DNA of 64,000 bases from Lepas anatifera (taxonomy: Eukaryota; Arthropoda; Thecostraca; Lepadidae), in the NCBI GenBank assembly GCA_034440635.1, contig JAOTON010000978.1:230001-294000 (forward strand), read 5' to 3'. Shown here piece after piece: positions 12,341 through 24,729 of the stretch. The notes below the pieces were generated by a model that was given only the letters and a program-made list of their open reading frames with translations, had not been told where the DNA came from and made no database searches. The position numbers and the translations under genes were made by a program. Numbering within the stretch: position 1 is the first letter of the stretch; each line of letters opens with the position of its first letter.

Positions 12341-12825
12341 TTACAATTAGTATATGTTTTTCTTCAAACCGAAAAGAAAATAATAGATATAACAGATAAA
12401 GATGAATAAGCTATCAAATAAAACTCGCTTTATGCACATCATAGGAATTGTATCGTATGACCCCCTCCTCACCTACCGAAATTTTCAAAAATGGTCTAAG
12501 AAATATTCGTCCCACAAACATATGATGGAGACGATGAGGGACGACGAAGTGTTCACATGCGTCTGACGGGGCAGGTGCGACAGTGATCATGGCCGCGTAA
12601 ATGGAATAGGTATTTTTTAAAGGAAAAAGTTAAAAGGACACAATACATCGGAATAATTTGTGAATTAAGTGTGGTATTTTTTAAGCCTTCTACCAGAAAT
12701 GTGATGAACTTTTCCGCTGGGAATGACGTATATCAAGTGCACGAGCGCCTGAACATGATATTTTTGACTTAATAAAAGCCAGATTTCAGCTTCAATTTTC
12801 TTCAACCGGGTATAGGGATTTTGAT

Positions 12826-13196
12826 TGGCAGTTCCTCTCTAGTAGTAATAGTTGATCTCTATGGTGCCGTCTCATTACAACTGCATGAATTTGAAGCGTA
12901 TTTTTGGTGTCCTTACTCTTAAAGGAATAACTCAGCATCGAGACGAATCGAACAGAGTGGTAGATGTGTCCTATATTAATGAATTTTATACTAATTATAT
13001 GTACCAAATGACATGCCTGAGGATGTTAATGTGATTAACGAAACGTTGCAAAATCAATTTTTGTTTGAATACTCCTCGAAAGATGAAAGAAAACTTATTA
13101 GAAGAATCGAGATTCTAAACCAAAAACTCGTCAATGCGAGATATGCCGTCATTTTCAATCAAGAATGCATCAACCATAACCTGGTCCCAAACTACA

Positions 13197-13200
<4 letters not shown>
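12826..13200 (+). pseudogene. Penelope-like element N-terminal region
   Basis: An open frame from about 13013 reads ENDVN-like residues and then FEYSSKDERKLIRRIEILNQ and KLVNARYAVIFNQECINHNL before entering the AT microsatellite at 13198. The basic RxxxKLxxKLxxAxxxxxFxxxC pattern followed by a hydrophobic/polar stretch resembles the start of Penelope-like polyproteins, just downstream of the terminal repeat. The frame ends in the dinucleotide repeat, so nothing of the reverse transcriptase follows. This rests on general family resemblance. Confidence 0.5.
13014..13050 (+). ncRNA. Hammerhead-ribozyme-like motif, PLE-2
   Basis: Order seen: TGC (stem I), CTGAGGA at 13017-13023 (matches core CUGANGA), one extra T, GTTAAT/ATTAAC hairpin with GTG loop (stem II), GAA, palindromic ACGT (stem III, could pair in dimers), T at the cleavage position, GCA (stem I). 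Type I minimal hammerheads with very short or dimer-formed stem III are known in Penelope-like terminal repeats. Stem I is only 3 bp and one base separates the core from stem II, so activity is uncertain. Confidence 0.4.

Positions 13201-13262
<62 letters not shown>
13198..13262. repeat. (AT)n microsatellite
   Basis: Uninterrupted alternating TA of about 65 bases, at the boundary of the PLE-2 N-terminal region. Frames through it (Ile-Tyr repeats) are not coding. Confidence 0.95.
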
Positions 13263-13265
<3 letters not shown>

Positions 13266-13323
13266 GTATTTTGTGACCGGCCACTAAGATAGATATATGT
13301 GTCAGTTTTTTTATTTGATTTAA

Positions 13324-16300
13324 ATGGTTGGAGTCAGTGGCGCAGCCAGGGGGGCACAGGGGGCACGTGCCCCCCCATCGGTGCCGGGGTGCCCTTTTGA
13401 TTGCCAGGTTGTGTGCCCTTTTTGGCCGTGCCGCTCGAAATTTAGTGCCCTACGTCGTTGAGCCTAGATGGAACTAGACTGCATTTAGCGATTTGAACTA
13501 TTGTTTGACAATTAAGTGCCTTTTTGGTCAGTTAGGGCATTCTGTCGCCTTTCCAAGCACCCAGGAAGAGTATAGGCACGTAATCCGTTTCCAAATAATG
13601 CCTCATCGTCGCCAATAATCGTATGGGCAGAGCTAAACTGGTGCCCCTTGAGCTCATCTGGTGCCCCCTGAGCGCTGGTCTTGAACCTTGGAGCTGATCA
13701 TGTGCCTTCTGAGCTGATCTGATGCCCTCGTAGTCAATCTGGTGCCCCCCCTGAGAAAATAATTGTGCCTTCTGAATCTATATAATGCTCTCTGAGTTAG
13801 TCTCATGCCTCCGAGCTTGCCTGGTGCCCTATTAGCTGTTTTAGTGCCCCTTGAGCTGATCCGGGCCCCCTGAACTTATCTAATGCCTCCCGTAGTTTAT
13901 CTACTGTCCAGGGCCGCAGCCAGGGGTCACAGGGGGCACGTGCCCCCATCGGTGCCGGGTGCCCTTTTGATTGCCAGGTGGTGTACCCCCTTTGGGCCGT
14001 GCCGCTCGAAATTTAGTGCCCTACGCCGTTGAACCTAGATGGAACTAGGCCACATTTAGCGATTTCAACTATTGTTTAACAATTAAGTGCCTTTTTGGTC
14101 AGCTAAAGCATTCTGTCGCCTTTCCAAGCACCCGGGAAGAGTATAGGCACGTAATCCGTTTCCAGATAATGCCTCATCGTCGTCAATAATCGTACGGGTG
14201 GAGCTCATCTGGTGCCCCCTGGAGATGATCATGTGCCTTCTGAGCTGATCTGATGCCCTCGTAGTCAATCTGGTGCCCCCCCTCCCCTGAATAAATAATT
14301 GTGCCTTCTGAACCTGTAATGCTCTCTAAGTTAGTCTGATGCCTCCGAGCTTGCCTGCTGCCCGATTAGCTGTTTTATTGCCCCTTGAGCTGATCCGGGC
14401 CACCTGAACTTATTTAATGCCTCCCGGAGTTTATCTACCGTCCAGGGGGCACAGGGGCATGTGCACCCATCGGTGCCGGGTGCCCTTTTGATTGCCAGGT
14501 GGTGTACTCTCTTTGGTCCGTGCCACTCGAAATGTAGTGCCCTGCGCCGTTGAACCTAGATGTAACTAGACTGCATTTAGCGATTTCAACTATTGTTTGA
14601 CAACTAAGTGCCTTTTTTGTCAGCTAGGGCATTCTGTCGCCTTTCCAAGCACCCGGGAAGAGCATAGGCACGTAATCCGTTTCCAGATAATGCCTCATTG
14701 TTGCCAATAATCGTACGGGCGGAGCTCATCTGGTGCCCCCTGGAGCTGATCATGTGCCCTCTGAGCTGATCTGGTGCCCTCGTAGTCAATCTGGTGCCCT
14801 CCTGAGAAAATAAGTGTGCCTTCTGAACCTATAAAATACTCTCTGGGTTAGTTTGATGCCTCCGAGCTTGCCTGGTGTACTTTTAGCTGTTTTAGTGCCC
14901 CTTGAGCTGATCTGGACCCCTGAGCTTATTTAATGCCTCCCGGAGTTGATCTACTGTCCAGGGGTGCAGCCAGGAAGGCACAGGGGGCACGTGCCCCCAT
15001 CACTGCCAGGGTGCCCTTTTGATTGCCAGGTGGTGTACCCAATTTGGGCCGTGCCGCTCGAAATTTAGAGCCCTAGCCGTTGAACCTAGATTTAACTGGA
15101 CTGCATGTAGCGATTGAAACTATTTTTGGCCAACTTTATACCTTTCTCGGTCAGCTAGGGCATTTTGTCGCCTTTCCAAGCACCCGGGAAGAGTATGGGC
15201 ACCTAGTATGTGTCTACCTATTGCATCATCGTCGCCAATAATCGTACGGGTGAAGCCAATCTGGTGCTCCTTGAGCTCATCTCGTGGCCCCTTGAGCTGA
15301 TTACTTGCCCTCTAAGCTGATCTGGTGCCCCTGAGTCAATCGAGTGCCCCACTGAGCAAATAATTGTGCCTCCTGAACCTATATAATGCTCTCTGAGTTA
15401 GTCTAATGCTTCCGAGCTTGTTTGGTGCCCTGATAGCTGATTTAGTGCCCCTTGAGCTGATTCGGGCCCCCGAGCTGATATCATGCCTCCCCAAGTTGAT
15501 TCTGTATCCTAAGTCAATATGGTGCCTCTTCAGCTGATTAGGTGCCCCCTCAACTGATTATTGATGTCTCCTTAGATGGTCTGGTTCCCCCCTAAACTGG
15601 TTTGGTGGGCCCTGAGTCCACCTTGTGTCCCCTGAGCTGTTATGTTGCTCCCTGAGCTGATTTAGGCTCCTGCCATAGTCTGGGGGGCTGGGAGCTGATC
15701 TGGACCCCGAGCGGATCGATCTGGTGCCACCTGAGCCGCACTAATGCCCCTTAGTCGATCTGGTGCCTCCTGAGCCCATATGATGCCCCCCTGAGAAATC
15801 TGGTGCCCTTTCAGCTGATCTGGGCCTCCTTACGTGATTTCATGAGCAGATCTAAAGCCCTGAGCTGAGCTGGGCCCACAGAGGCTGATGAGGGCCCCTG
15901 AGATGGTATGGGCTTATGAGCTGATTAAGTGCCTCCTGACTTGATCTGGTATTCCCAAGCTAGTCGGGGACCACTGATCTGATTGTTTGTCGCCGGAGCT
16001 GATCTGGTGCCCTATGGGCATCTGTTGTCCCCTGAGCAGCTCTGGGGCTTTTGAGCTGATTGGGCCCGGAGCTGGTGAGGGATCCCTGAGCTGATTTAGT
16101 GCCCCTGACTTGAACATGCCCCCTGTGCTGATCGATCTGGTGCACCCTGAGCAGATATACTGCCTCCTGAACTTAACTAATGCCCCCTGAGTCGATCTGG
16201 AGCCTGCTGAGTCATCAGTGTGTCTCCTGAGCCCATCTTATTCCCTCTGAGCTAGTCTGGTGCCCCATGGATAATATTATGCCCTTTAAGCTGACCCGGG

Positions 16301-17980
16301 CCTCCTAGGTTAATTACGTGATTTCCTGAGCAGCTCCCAGGCCTTGAGCTGAGCTGGGCCCACAGGGGTTGGTGAGGGTCCCTGAGATGGTATGGGGCTC
16401 CTGAGCTGATTAAGTGCCTCCTGACTTGATCTGGTATTCCCGAACTGATCTGGGCCCCGAGCTGGTCGGGGACCACTGATTTGATTGTTTGTCCCCTAGG
16501 CTGATCTGGTGCCCTATGGGCCGATCTGGTGTCCCCTGAGCAGCTCTGGGGCTTTTGAACTGCTTGGGCCCCGAGCTGGTTAGGGATTCCTGAGCTGAAT
16601 TAGTGCCCCTGACTTGATCTTGCCCCCTGACCTGACTTGAGGCCCCTGAACTGATCTGGGGCCCCAAGAGCTGATCTGGGGCCCAAGAGCGGATCTAGGT
16701 TCTGAGCGTACCCTGAGCTGGTCCGTGCGCTGAGCTTGTGAGAGCCCCTTAAGTTGGCTTGAGGCCCCCTGAAGTGATCTGGCGCCTTAAACTGTTCTGG
16801 GGCTTCTTGAACTGGTTTAAGGCCCCATGAGTCTATCTGTGGCCCATTGAGCTAGTCTGATGACCTCATCTCTGGGACCAATGAGCTAGTCTAGTCCCTG
16901 GGTGAAGCATGAGCTGCTCTGTGGCCCTGATCTACATCAGGGACCCCTGAGATGATCTTGAATAGATAGATAATAAGAACACAAGGCCAACTCCCATCAT
17001 CTTGGGGCGGGGTCACTGAGCTAGTCTATTCCCTGGAGGCACATCTGGGGGGATGGGGGAAGTTGCTCTGGAGGCCTCTGATCCACACTTGGGGGCCCCA
17101 GAGCTGGTCTTGAATAGATTGGGAATAAGAACCCAATGGAAACTCCCCTTGTAAAACGGAGCTAACGGGGAATGAGGAATCTCTAAAACGGCTTGTGATA
17201 CCTAGGCACCCCTGGTTATATAAATTGCTTATTATACTGGTGGATTCTGGGAAGGGATGATAAAAAGGCATGTGCCCCTGAGCTCAGAGCACAGTCCCCT
17301 AAACCAGGATTTCTACTAATTAATTTAGATGAAGAAATAGTTTTCACAATTTGTAGCCCTGTCACACCATCCCCATCCAAACCACCGGCCTGTTCACCTT
17401 TTATTTACTCTTAACTGGGACCGAGCCTTGCGAATATTGAACTTAATAAACGCGTTCAAAATGTATCTCCCAAATTTTTCCGGCAGCAAAAATGTGTTCT
17501 TCCAAAGACACTATACTACTCCTCGTCCCACGGCGATTGTGGGAGGCAAGGAACTTAATCCGCATTCAGCTAGGGCTCACTCGTCACGACAAAACCAGTG
17601 GGCATAACAGAAAAATTTTCGACTCCAATATGCCTTAACCTGCACATTGTAACAGATATCACATGCTCCGCTGATTTCTCTGATGTTAAGTACTTGCGTG
17701 AGTTGGCTGCCCTTAAATCTATCCAAAAAAGTAGTGTTTTGGCTACTTCCATGACATTTTGGTGATATTTCGTTCCTTTTTTCGGTTTTAATCGAGTTTT
17801 CCTTCTCCGTCAATGATTTCTTTGCATTTTTATTGAACCAAAGATGCCCAAAAAATTATATAAACAAAGATATAGTAAGTTTTTTAGGTTACGTTAAAAA
17901 GTGCCCTTTTTTCCCCGGGGTGCCCCTCAAAGTTGGTGTGCCCCCCATACGAAAGCTCTGGCTGCGACCATGGTTGGAGT
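13324..17980. mobile_element. 4.6-kb repeat-filled DNA transposon with 11-bp duplication
   Basis: Exact direct repeats ATGGTTGGAGT lie at 13324-13334 and 17970-17980. Inside them the ends are imperfect inverted repeats: CAGTGGCGCAGCCAG at the left and CTGGCTGCGACC at the right share the 9-bp core CGCAGCCAG. The body has no intact protein. It begins with four roughly 530-bp units (near 13338, 13914, 14446, 14960), then a long array of degenerate units around GAGCTGATCTGGTGCCCCCT (about 15240-16900), then about 1 kb of ordinary sequence. The repeated - strand frames starting MTTRASDQL or MTTRAPDQL are products of the unit structure. Superfamily is not assigned; hAT, P or MULE relatives are possible from the duplication length. 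Confidence 0.75.
13338..15490. repeat. Four tandem units of about 530 bp inside the 4.6-kb element
   Basis: Each unit starts with a CAGCCAGGG/GGCACAGGGGGCAC motif, then GGTGCCCTTTTGATTGCCAG, GTGCCGCTCGAAATTTAG and TTCTGTCGCCTTTCCAAGCA, ending in GAGCTGATC/GTGCCCC words. The third unit start is more decayed. The unit start contains the element terminus itself, so the element's own left end has been tandemly amplified. Confidence 0.8.
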
Positions 17981-20219
17981 TGCATATCTCCCAATAAAGT
18001 CAGATCCGTACCTTCCCTGCCCTAACGTTGGCGCCCCGGGCGCTGCTCAGCCGTTCCACGTGAGCGACCTTCGAACCACTGGGTCGCCCTGGCATGCCGT
18101 GCTAGTGCCGCCGCCGCTGCTCTGTTGCCCCAGCACAACACGGCCGTCACTGCCCTTCAATATATGGGCGGAACGGGCGTCCCAATGCGGCGGCAATCTG
18201 GCGGAAACGAGCTGCGATATTGTGTCGTTGGTTGCTGCACGAATTGCCGAAGTTTTGGAGCGGCGCGACGCGACGCTGCATCGCAACACGGCTTTGTTTC
18301 CCGTCTTGTCCAGCCGTGAGTGGTGCAATACGGGCAGTGGGAACGTAAAAATAGAACTGCCAAACGGCCGCCGCCGCCGAATGGTAGTAGAAGGCGTTTG
18401 TAGCATCTGGAGAACTCTTGGCCAATTGTTCACTCTCCTTGGCTTTCTCTATGTATACCTTTGGCTTCCGTGTTACAAAGCGGACATCGAACGTACCATT
18501 TATTTTCTTCTGATTGATTTGTATAGGATGATGAATTTCTACATATGGCATTGATTAAATCTCAGGAGGCAATATTCAACTCAAGCGTCTAGACTAAGAC
18601 TGTCCTTCGGAAGAGAACACTCCCGATGAAAGTTTCCAATCTTTTGCTTTGTGTCAATGGCCGGGATAGCATGTCCCCGCGACATTCAATAAGCTACGGT
18701 GATCTGTAGAACGCGCCAATAAGTGCATAGTTGTCGCTCAGCCAGGAAAGTCCAACGCCGCCCAGCGTCTGTGAGAAACTGTAAGCCAATGGCATTCAAG
18801 TTGGAGATCGCAAATATACGCCAGCTGCCCTTATCTAACTTTTGAAAACTTGAGCAATATATTCTCCAGTCACGTGGCCCCGAGCTTGACGGACCTTTCA
18901 TGACTCCATGAATGGGAGGCGCTTCGCTGTACCCGAAGGTAATGCTGGTGTTATTAACGCGGAGTGAGTTGGAGAAGACTGCGGATGCTCTTAAGCAATG
19001 ATTGAATTCGGCACAAACGTCGGAGAAAAAAATATTTTTCTGCGAATCCGTCGATCTTCCATTTGCAGAGCTATCGTGTTGATTGCTGTTTATGTAGAGC
19101 TAGTTGAGCTTGAATTAATTTTGGGAATTTTGGCTCAGCGATGCGCAGCTCAAACACCACGGTATATGAACAGATGCCTCTTCTTTCTCTGATGGTACGG
19201 CGCAAGCGTTTTTTGTCCACTCCTTCCAGATGGATTTTTTCTGGCCGGACCCAGTGATTCGAGGCCTGTGCATGATCTGATGGATTAGCCATGGCACGAG
19301 ATCTACTCCCCGCAGGCCTCTTTGTTGGCATCAGCCGGTAAATAGGCTGTGCGCTGCCGCCGGGTGGCCCCTTCCGGTGTCCTTTCTGTGTCCGCCGCGC
19401 CGCACCCGTGCCATCAGCAGCGATAGATCAGCCGCCAGAGATGGATGTTGACATAAGCAGGCTTTTCGCCGGAATAGCCGACCGCGGGTGGAATCCGCAT
19501 GTTGAGCCCCCCACAGACGAAGTGGCTCCACCGAGGCTGGCTCTGTCGGCTGAAATCGGTGGCCCTGTCCAGTGAGCTGCGCTCTCCGGGCGAAATCGGA
19601 GGCGGCCCTGTGACCGGCGCCGTGCTGTCTGCTGGAGACGTGTCCGACTGTGGAAAACGCCGGGTCGCTGCGCTGCTCTCCAGTGTGGTTGTAACTGTCC
19701 AGGACTATGGTTGTGGTTTTCCGCTGTTTTTTGTTGTTGTTGTTGTTTTTTTTTGCTGGGGGCTTATACTGGAGCAGTTCCTTTACGGACCAGAATTGGT
19801 CAGGACACCAGTCTTCGTTGGATTGTCATTGCCCTGAAAATATTACCCATACTGGATTAGTTTTTTTGTCGGCCCGTTCTTGGCTTGGTTCAGTGGGACA
19901 TTGACAGTTCATGGCCATCGTAGGCGCCATGGACGTAACTTTTCGTAACTTTTGTTTGCCAACCGTCAAAGATGATATGTCGACGTCGAAGGTAATGACA
20001 GAGGTCGAAAACTCGCCAATAATGTTGGTGACAAAAGTAGATCATGCCAGTGACAAAATAGGCAAGATTGTGCACGTGAGAAGTTGACGCTCAGTCTACC
20101 AATACACAAAAGGACACAGAGGGTGTGGTAAATTGGACACTTAGGGTTTTCCGGCCTCGTGACAATGGACTGGTGTGAGCGATCGGGAAAACTAAACGTC
20201 CAAAAGTACCATCCTCACA

Positions 20220-20682
20220 TTAAAGGGAATGTGGCACCTTGGTCGAACCATGGAATTTAGTGAAATTAGGCATACTTTTAGCCAAAAATAATGAAACCAC
20301 TCATGATTTCTCTGAAAAATGTTCAATAAGCGAAATATTTTGTTTTTAAAAATACTCCTCCAGGAAAATAAATAAATATCTGCCTGTGGATGATGTCATG
20401 ATCTGGCAACCACTTCCATACTTGAAATGCTTCAAGGGCTTCAATTGGCTGCTGCTCATCGTGACGTAAGCATATGTCGTCACACCAGCAGCTCACAACA
20501 GTAGCCGCCCGGTGGAGGTGGGGGGGGCTGATAGGGGCTAGTGTCAGGTAGGTTTTAGTTTTTTCTACGGAACTATCGAGTTCCAAAACAAGTGATATAT
20601 GGAGTATCAGGTTTTCTGACTTGCTTTACAACTTGGCTATCTCAGTTAAAATCACATTATGAAGGTGCCACATTCCCTTTAA
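20220..20682 (+). mobile_element. Family D MITE, copy 1
   Basis: 463 bp including TTAA at both ends (20220-20223 and 20679-20682). The 17-bp inverted termini are AGGGAATGTGGCACCTT. The interior is non-coding; conserved words CTCATGATTTCTCTGAAAAA and CTGCCTGTGGATGATG recur in all four copies. Same orientation as the 58179 copy. Confidence 0.9.
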
Positions 20683-21941
20683 CTCTAGGATAGGATGGGC
20701 GAGGCAGTTGCCTTGGATTGGAGCTTGAGGCTGGAAGTTGCTCTTTGTTGTTACTCATATCCATGACGCGAACGAGAAAACGTCATTCGGCCATGTAACG
20801 GTCCTCTTGGTTTTGGGGTGTCACCACCGAGGAATGAATCTTGATATCACTTAGTGTACGCGCCTTTCCTTTTGCCCTTGGGTGTTCAAATAGTGTTGTA
20901 TGCTCAGTTGACCGTTCTTTTGTCCTCATTTTAGCTATACGAATAACTAGTTTAAATGTGATGCTATCGATATTTGGAGATGATTGTGATAATGACTGGT
21001 TCGTCGGAGTGCCGCGTTGGCGTTATGGGCGAACCCGTTGAACTGGCAGCCCCGCAGCTGCACTCTTAATTCTCATCAGACACAAAACTGCGCTCGTCTA
21101 AAGTAATCACGGTGTCCGCTTAATTAAGGCCTCCACATTAATCGGGGCTGTGCTGGTGGTCTGACGAGCCGGGAAGCTCTATCATCGCACCGGGCCATCA
21201 AGCTGCCGTGGAAATGGTCGACCGGCGCTCAGCCCGCTGGCTGGGAGCTACGTGCCGTGATTTATTGCAAATGGAGCCGCCGCAGACATCTCGATCACAC
21301 CGACCTTTTTCACAAGCTCAACTGTGCGATATTATTGTTGTGTATTGTTGGGAAAATATCGCGCCACTCTCTACCGTTCTGTCGTATTTGAATGATTGAT
21401 GATGTTAGGCAGTGCTGAGTACCGCGAACTTCCTGTCGCTGTGACGGCTCACCGCTGGGCGTGCTGGTTGTACCAGAATCTGTCTGCATGGTTGTAAAAT
21501 TCTGCACCGACTCAAACCGACTACTCCCCTTAATTGGACGTGGGGGCTCGTAGAGAGTGTAGGCGAACTCATGACAACTATATGAGCTTTGAATTACTTG
21601 CAGGAACTCAATGAATGTACTGATCACCTCCCTGACTCCATGTTTTGACTGTTTCATTGTGTATTAGTGGTATCTACTACAGGTATGTACATCACAATTA
21701 CTAACTTGATCATCCGAAATATTGGTAAACTTCCTGTGGCAGAGTTACCACAATTTCCTGCATTATCCTGCTCAGCAAATCAACTTATGGTTTTTATCGC
21801 GAGGCTGAACTTTGCACTGCATACAGTGGTGATGTACTTCTGAGTGATCGGTGTTCCTCGCGTGCTGACCCTCTCGTGCCATGGCTAGTATGGCCCCTAC
21901 TATGTTTGGGATGATTCAGTGCCCATCATGTCCGTTCAGCT

Positions 21942-22270
21942 GTCCGGACAGAGAGGATACTTGGTAACCCTGGGCACACCGTGCTCGTCCGGACAGGGAC
22001 GAGGTTTGGTAACACTGGGGAACGCCGTGCATGTCCGGACAGGGACGAGGTTGGGTAACACTGGGGACACCGTGCTCGTCCGGACAGGGACGACGTTTGG
22101 TAACACTGGGGAACGCTGTGGATGTCCGGACAGGGTGCGGGTTGTGGGTGCACCGGTACCACCGGGCGTGTCCGGACAGGGTGCGGGTTGTGGGTACACC
22201 GGTAACACCGGGCGTGTCTGCGGACAGGGTGCGGGGTAAACTCGGTAACTCGGGTGACCGCCGTCCATGT
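21942..22270 (+). repeat. About 46-bp GC-rich minisatellite, seven units
   Basis: Units start GTCCGGACAGGGACGAGG or GTCCGGACAGGGTGCGGG, followed by GGTAACACTGGGGA- or CACCGGTAACACCGGGC-type halves. The first four and next three units form two sub-families. The palindrome TCCGGA opens most units. Open frames on both strands follow the repeat and are not genes. The array ends about 120 bases before the 22388 exon. Confidence 0.85.
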
Positions 22271-22319
22271 GCGGACTGAGCCCTGTGTATGGCGATGCTG
22301 GCCGTCTCGTGTGACGTGA

Positions 22320-22610
<291 letters not shown>

Positions 22611-23875
22611 TAACGGCCGCCGTTTCTGGACAGGCTTTCCTTTTGTAGCGTATACTGCATGGATCTGAACGGTATTCCCTATAGGTTAAATCACCATGAT
22701 TGCCTGTGTACTTGACGGATCTGCGTGTCGGCATGAAGGTTCAACATTCGGCCTTGCCACTTCGCGTTTTTCCATTCGCCATGAAACAGATTATTAACAA
22801 AAGCATCGCTCTCTGCAAATGACCTCAAATAAACTGTTTTAAGGTGGTTTTCCATGAAAATCCGAAATGTTCCCCATACATACGTTCTTAACTTACGCCT
22901 TGTCCTGGAATACCACTTCTATATTCCCAAAGGACCCGGGTTTGCCTGAAGTATTGTGTGTTGATTTCTAAAGGTTGAAAAGTCTGAGTTATCAATAACG
23001 TCATGTGGCAAGAGTCGTGTAATTCTCCCATGACGAACGTGATGCACTGATCCCCTCTCAATTTTCGGAGGCGAGTTCGCTTGCTCAGACATGGTGACAT
23101 GACCTGGCATTGATGTTTCATTTATTTTCCATGGCTCGTGAGCCCATTCCGATGTCTAAACGAGAGGATCACGAGTATTCGTTGTTTTACTGGTATTTAT
23201 TAGGAAACAAATATTCGGTTGACTGATGTGTCTCAACAATAATAGTCCTTATTGCTATTTATGCAAAATGCTGCAGTACAAGGTACCGCAGAAAGCTTCC
23301 TTTTCTTTCGGTCGCTCACCCTCTGCCATTATTTCTTCAACAATTTTTTCACTTATTCAAAATGAGCTGGAACCGTACCGGCATGCACGGCGCAGTATCA
23401 TTACCAGCCGACGATAGTCTTGTCTATAAACCGAGCATCCCTCTGGTCTCCCAGCGTTATTGTGCTCCGTTTCCGGTAATCTCGTGGCTGTCATTGTTTC
23501 TATATATAATCGCAATCTTCTGAGATTCCAGGGGGTGCCGCAGGCGTTCTTGTTCCTGGAACCCTGACTGCGGCACTTGCGAGTGAATCACGTCATGACA
23601 ACCCAATGCCTATCTATTTTGGGCAAAAAAAAACTCACGATTTTAATGTCCAGGACCCAATTTCATACACGTTTTAGTAAAGCTGCGTGACATAGGAGAT
23701 TGCCGTTCCGTTTTGATTCGCCTAAATATGATGCATTTCCTGCCATCTGGTACCGATGCCACTTTGCCGTCACTGCCGCGTCACTTTTGGGAATGAGATT
23801 CCCTGAGGCTCCTTAGACATGTGCCTCGAAAGAATGAAGGAAGTGAGTTGCTGCGGAGCATTAGCGTCCGAGATC

Positions 23876-24729
23876 TTAACACGCGCATTGACGGGAGTCT
23901 GAGCCACCTTCGCTTTGACGCAATAAACATGAAACGCTTTGGTCTGAACCTTCCCCAAGATCTCGAGAACCACGCTAGGTATCGAAAAACGGTAAATGGC
24001 GTTGGGTAGCCCATCCACTTCTCCATGGAAAATATTTGCATCATTTTTTGTCAGGTCACATTTAAGGTCACTAGGGGTCAAAACACGCCGTCATAGGGAT
24101 AACATGTAAATGAAGGTTTTCGGTCATTTCATCTGAACAAGTAAAGATAGAGCAAAACAACTTGAACTGTATGAATCTTCGCAGCAAGCCTAATCGAATG
24201 TATATATATGATATGACCATGCTAGGTCAAATCAAGGATTTGACCTGACCTGAGGTCAATTCAAGGTCAAATTAAATAAAATGAGTATCATTAGAACTGC
24301 CAAGACAAGGCGAATCTAATGCAGTTACAATAAACGCTATATCACCATCCCTTAATATGTTATGCAGTTAAAGTTACCAATGGATGTGTAATGGAGAAGT
24401 CATGGCTCGTACCTGGCCTTAGGTCATCGGTATAAAAATACCGGAACATATTTAGAGAACTCGGTGGGCCCATTATGTGATATGAGTTTCAATCGGATAA
24501 GCTCACCCTGTTCCGACTTTGCTATCTTAAACTTTTGAGGTCAGGTCACTTGACCTACACTGGTGACCTGACTTGAGATGAACTAACCTTAAAATTTTCA
24601 AAAAAGTTGTAAAAATTATGAGAGAAAAGGTATGCCAAGTACGGCGGCGCTTCGCGCCGCCGTTTTTGTGCTGTCTCCAAAAATCCCGAAGGGGCGGGTA
24701 CCCGCCCCCTCCGTCAATGCGCGTGTTAA
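23876..24729 (+). mobile_element. TTAA family A element, copy 2
   Basis: 854 bp between TTAA at 23876-23879 and 24726-24729, with termini TTAACACGCGCATTGACGG. Same orientation as copy 1. The right subterminal hairpin GGCGGCGCTTCGCGCCGCC is at about 24642-24662 and the GGGCGGGTACCCGCCC palindrome follows. The left subterminal region retains the GTCTGAGCCACCTTCGCTTT word. Non-coding. Confidence 0.85.

Larger units (their letters stand above)
8940..13265. mobile_element. PLE-2: rearranged Penelope-like element complex
   Basis: About 280 bp at 12826-13110 (+) is repeated inverted at about 8985-9260. The + copy reads into KDERKLIRRIEILNQKLVNA, which resembles the N-terminal region of Penelope-like proteins. 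Between them, 9437-9718 (-) encodes the end of a GIY-YIG endonuclease. Further inverted arms (about 9265-9460 and 9725-9945) flank that piece. A SINE, a family B element, a LINE fragment and a family A relic are inserted between. An AT tract closes each side (8956-8974 and 13198-13262). Inverted and partial tandem structures are typical of Penelope-like elements. Borders are approximate. Confidence 0.6.

Noticed and set aside
14083..16667. Repeated - strand frames such as MTTRASDQL
   Set aside because: They recur with the 530-bp and 20-bp units of the 4.6-kb element and are not conserved as protein.
17901..18554. Overlapping open frames of 217, 134 and 128 residues on both strands
   Set aside because: GC-rich patch spanning the right end of the 4.6-kb element; no homology in any frame.
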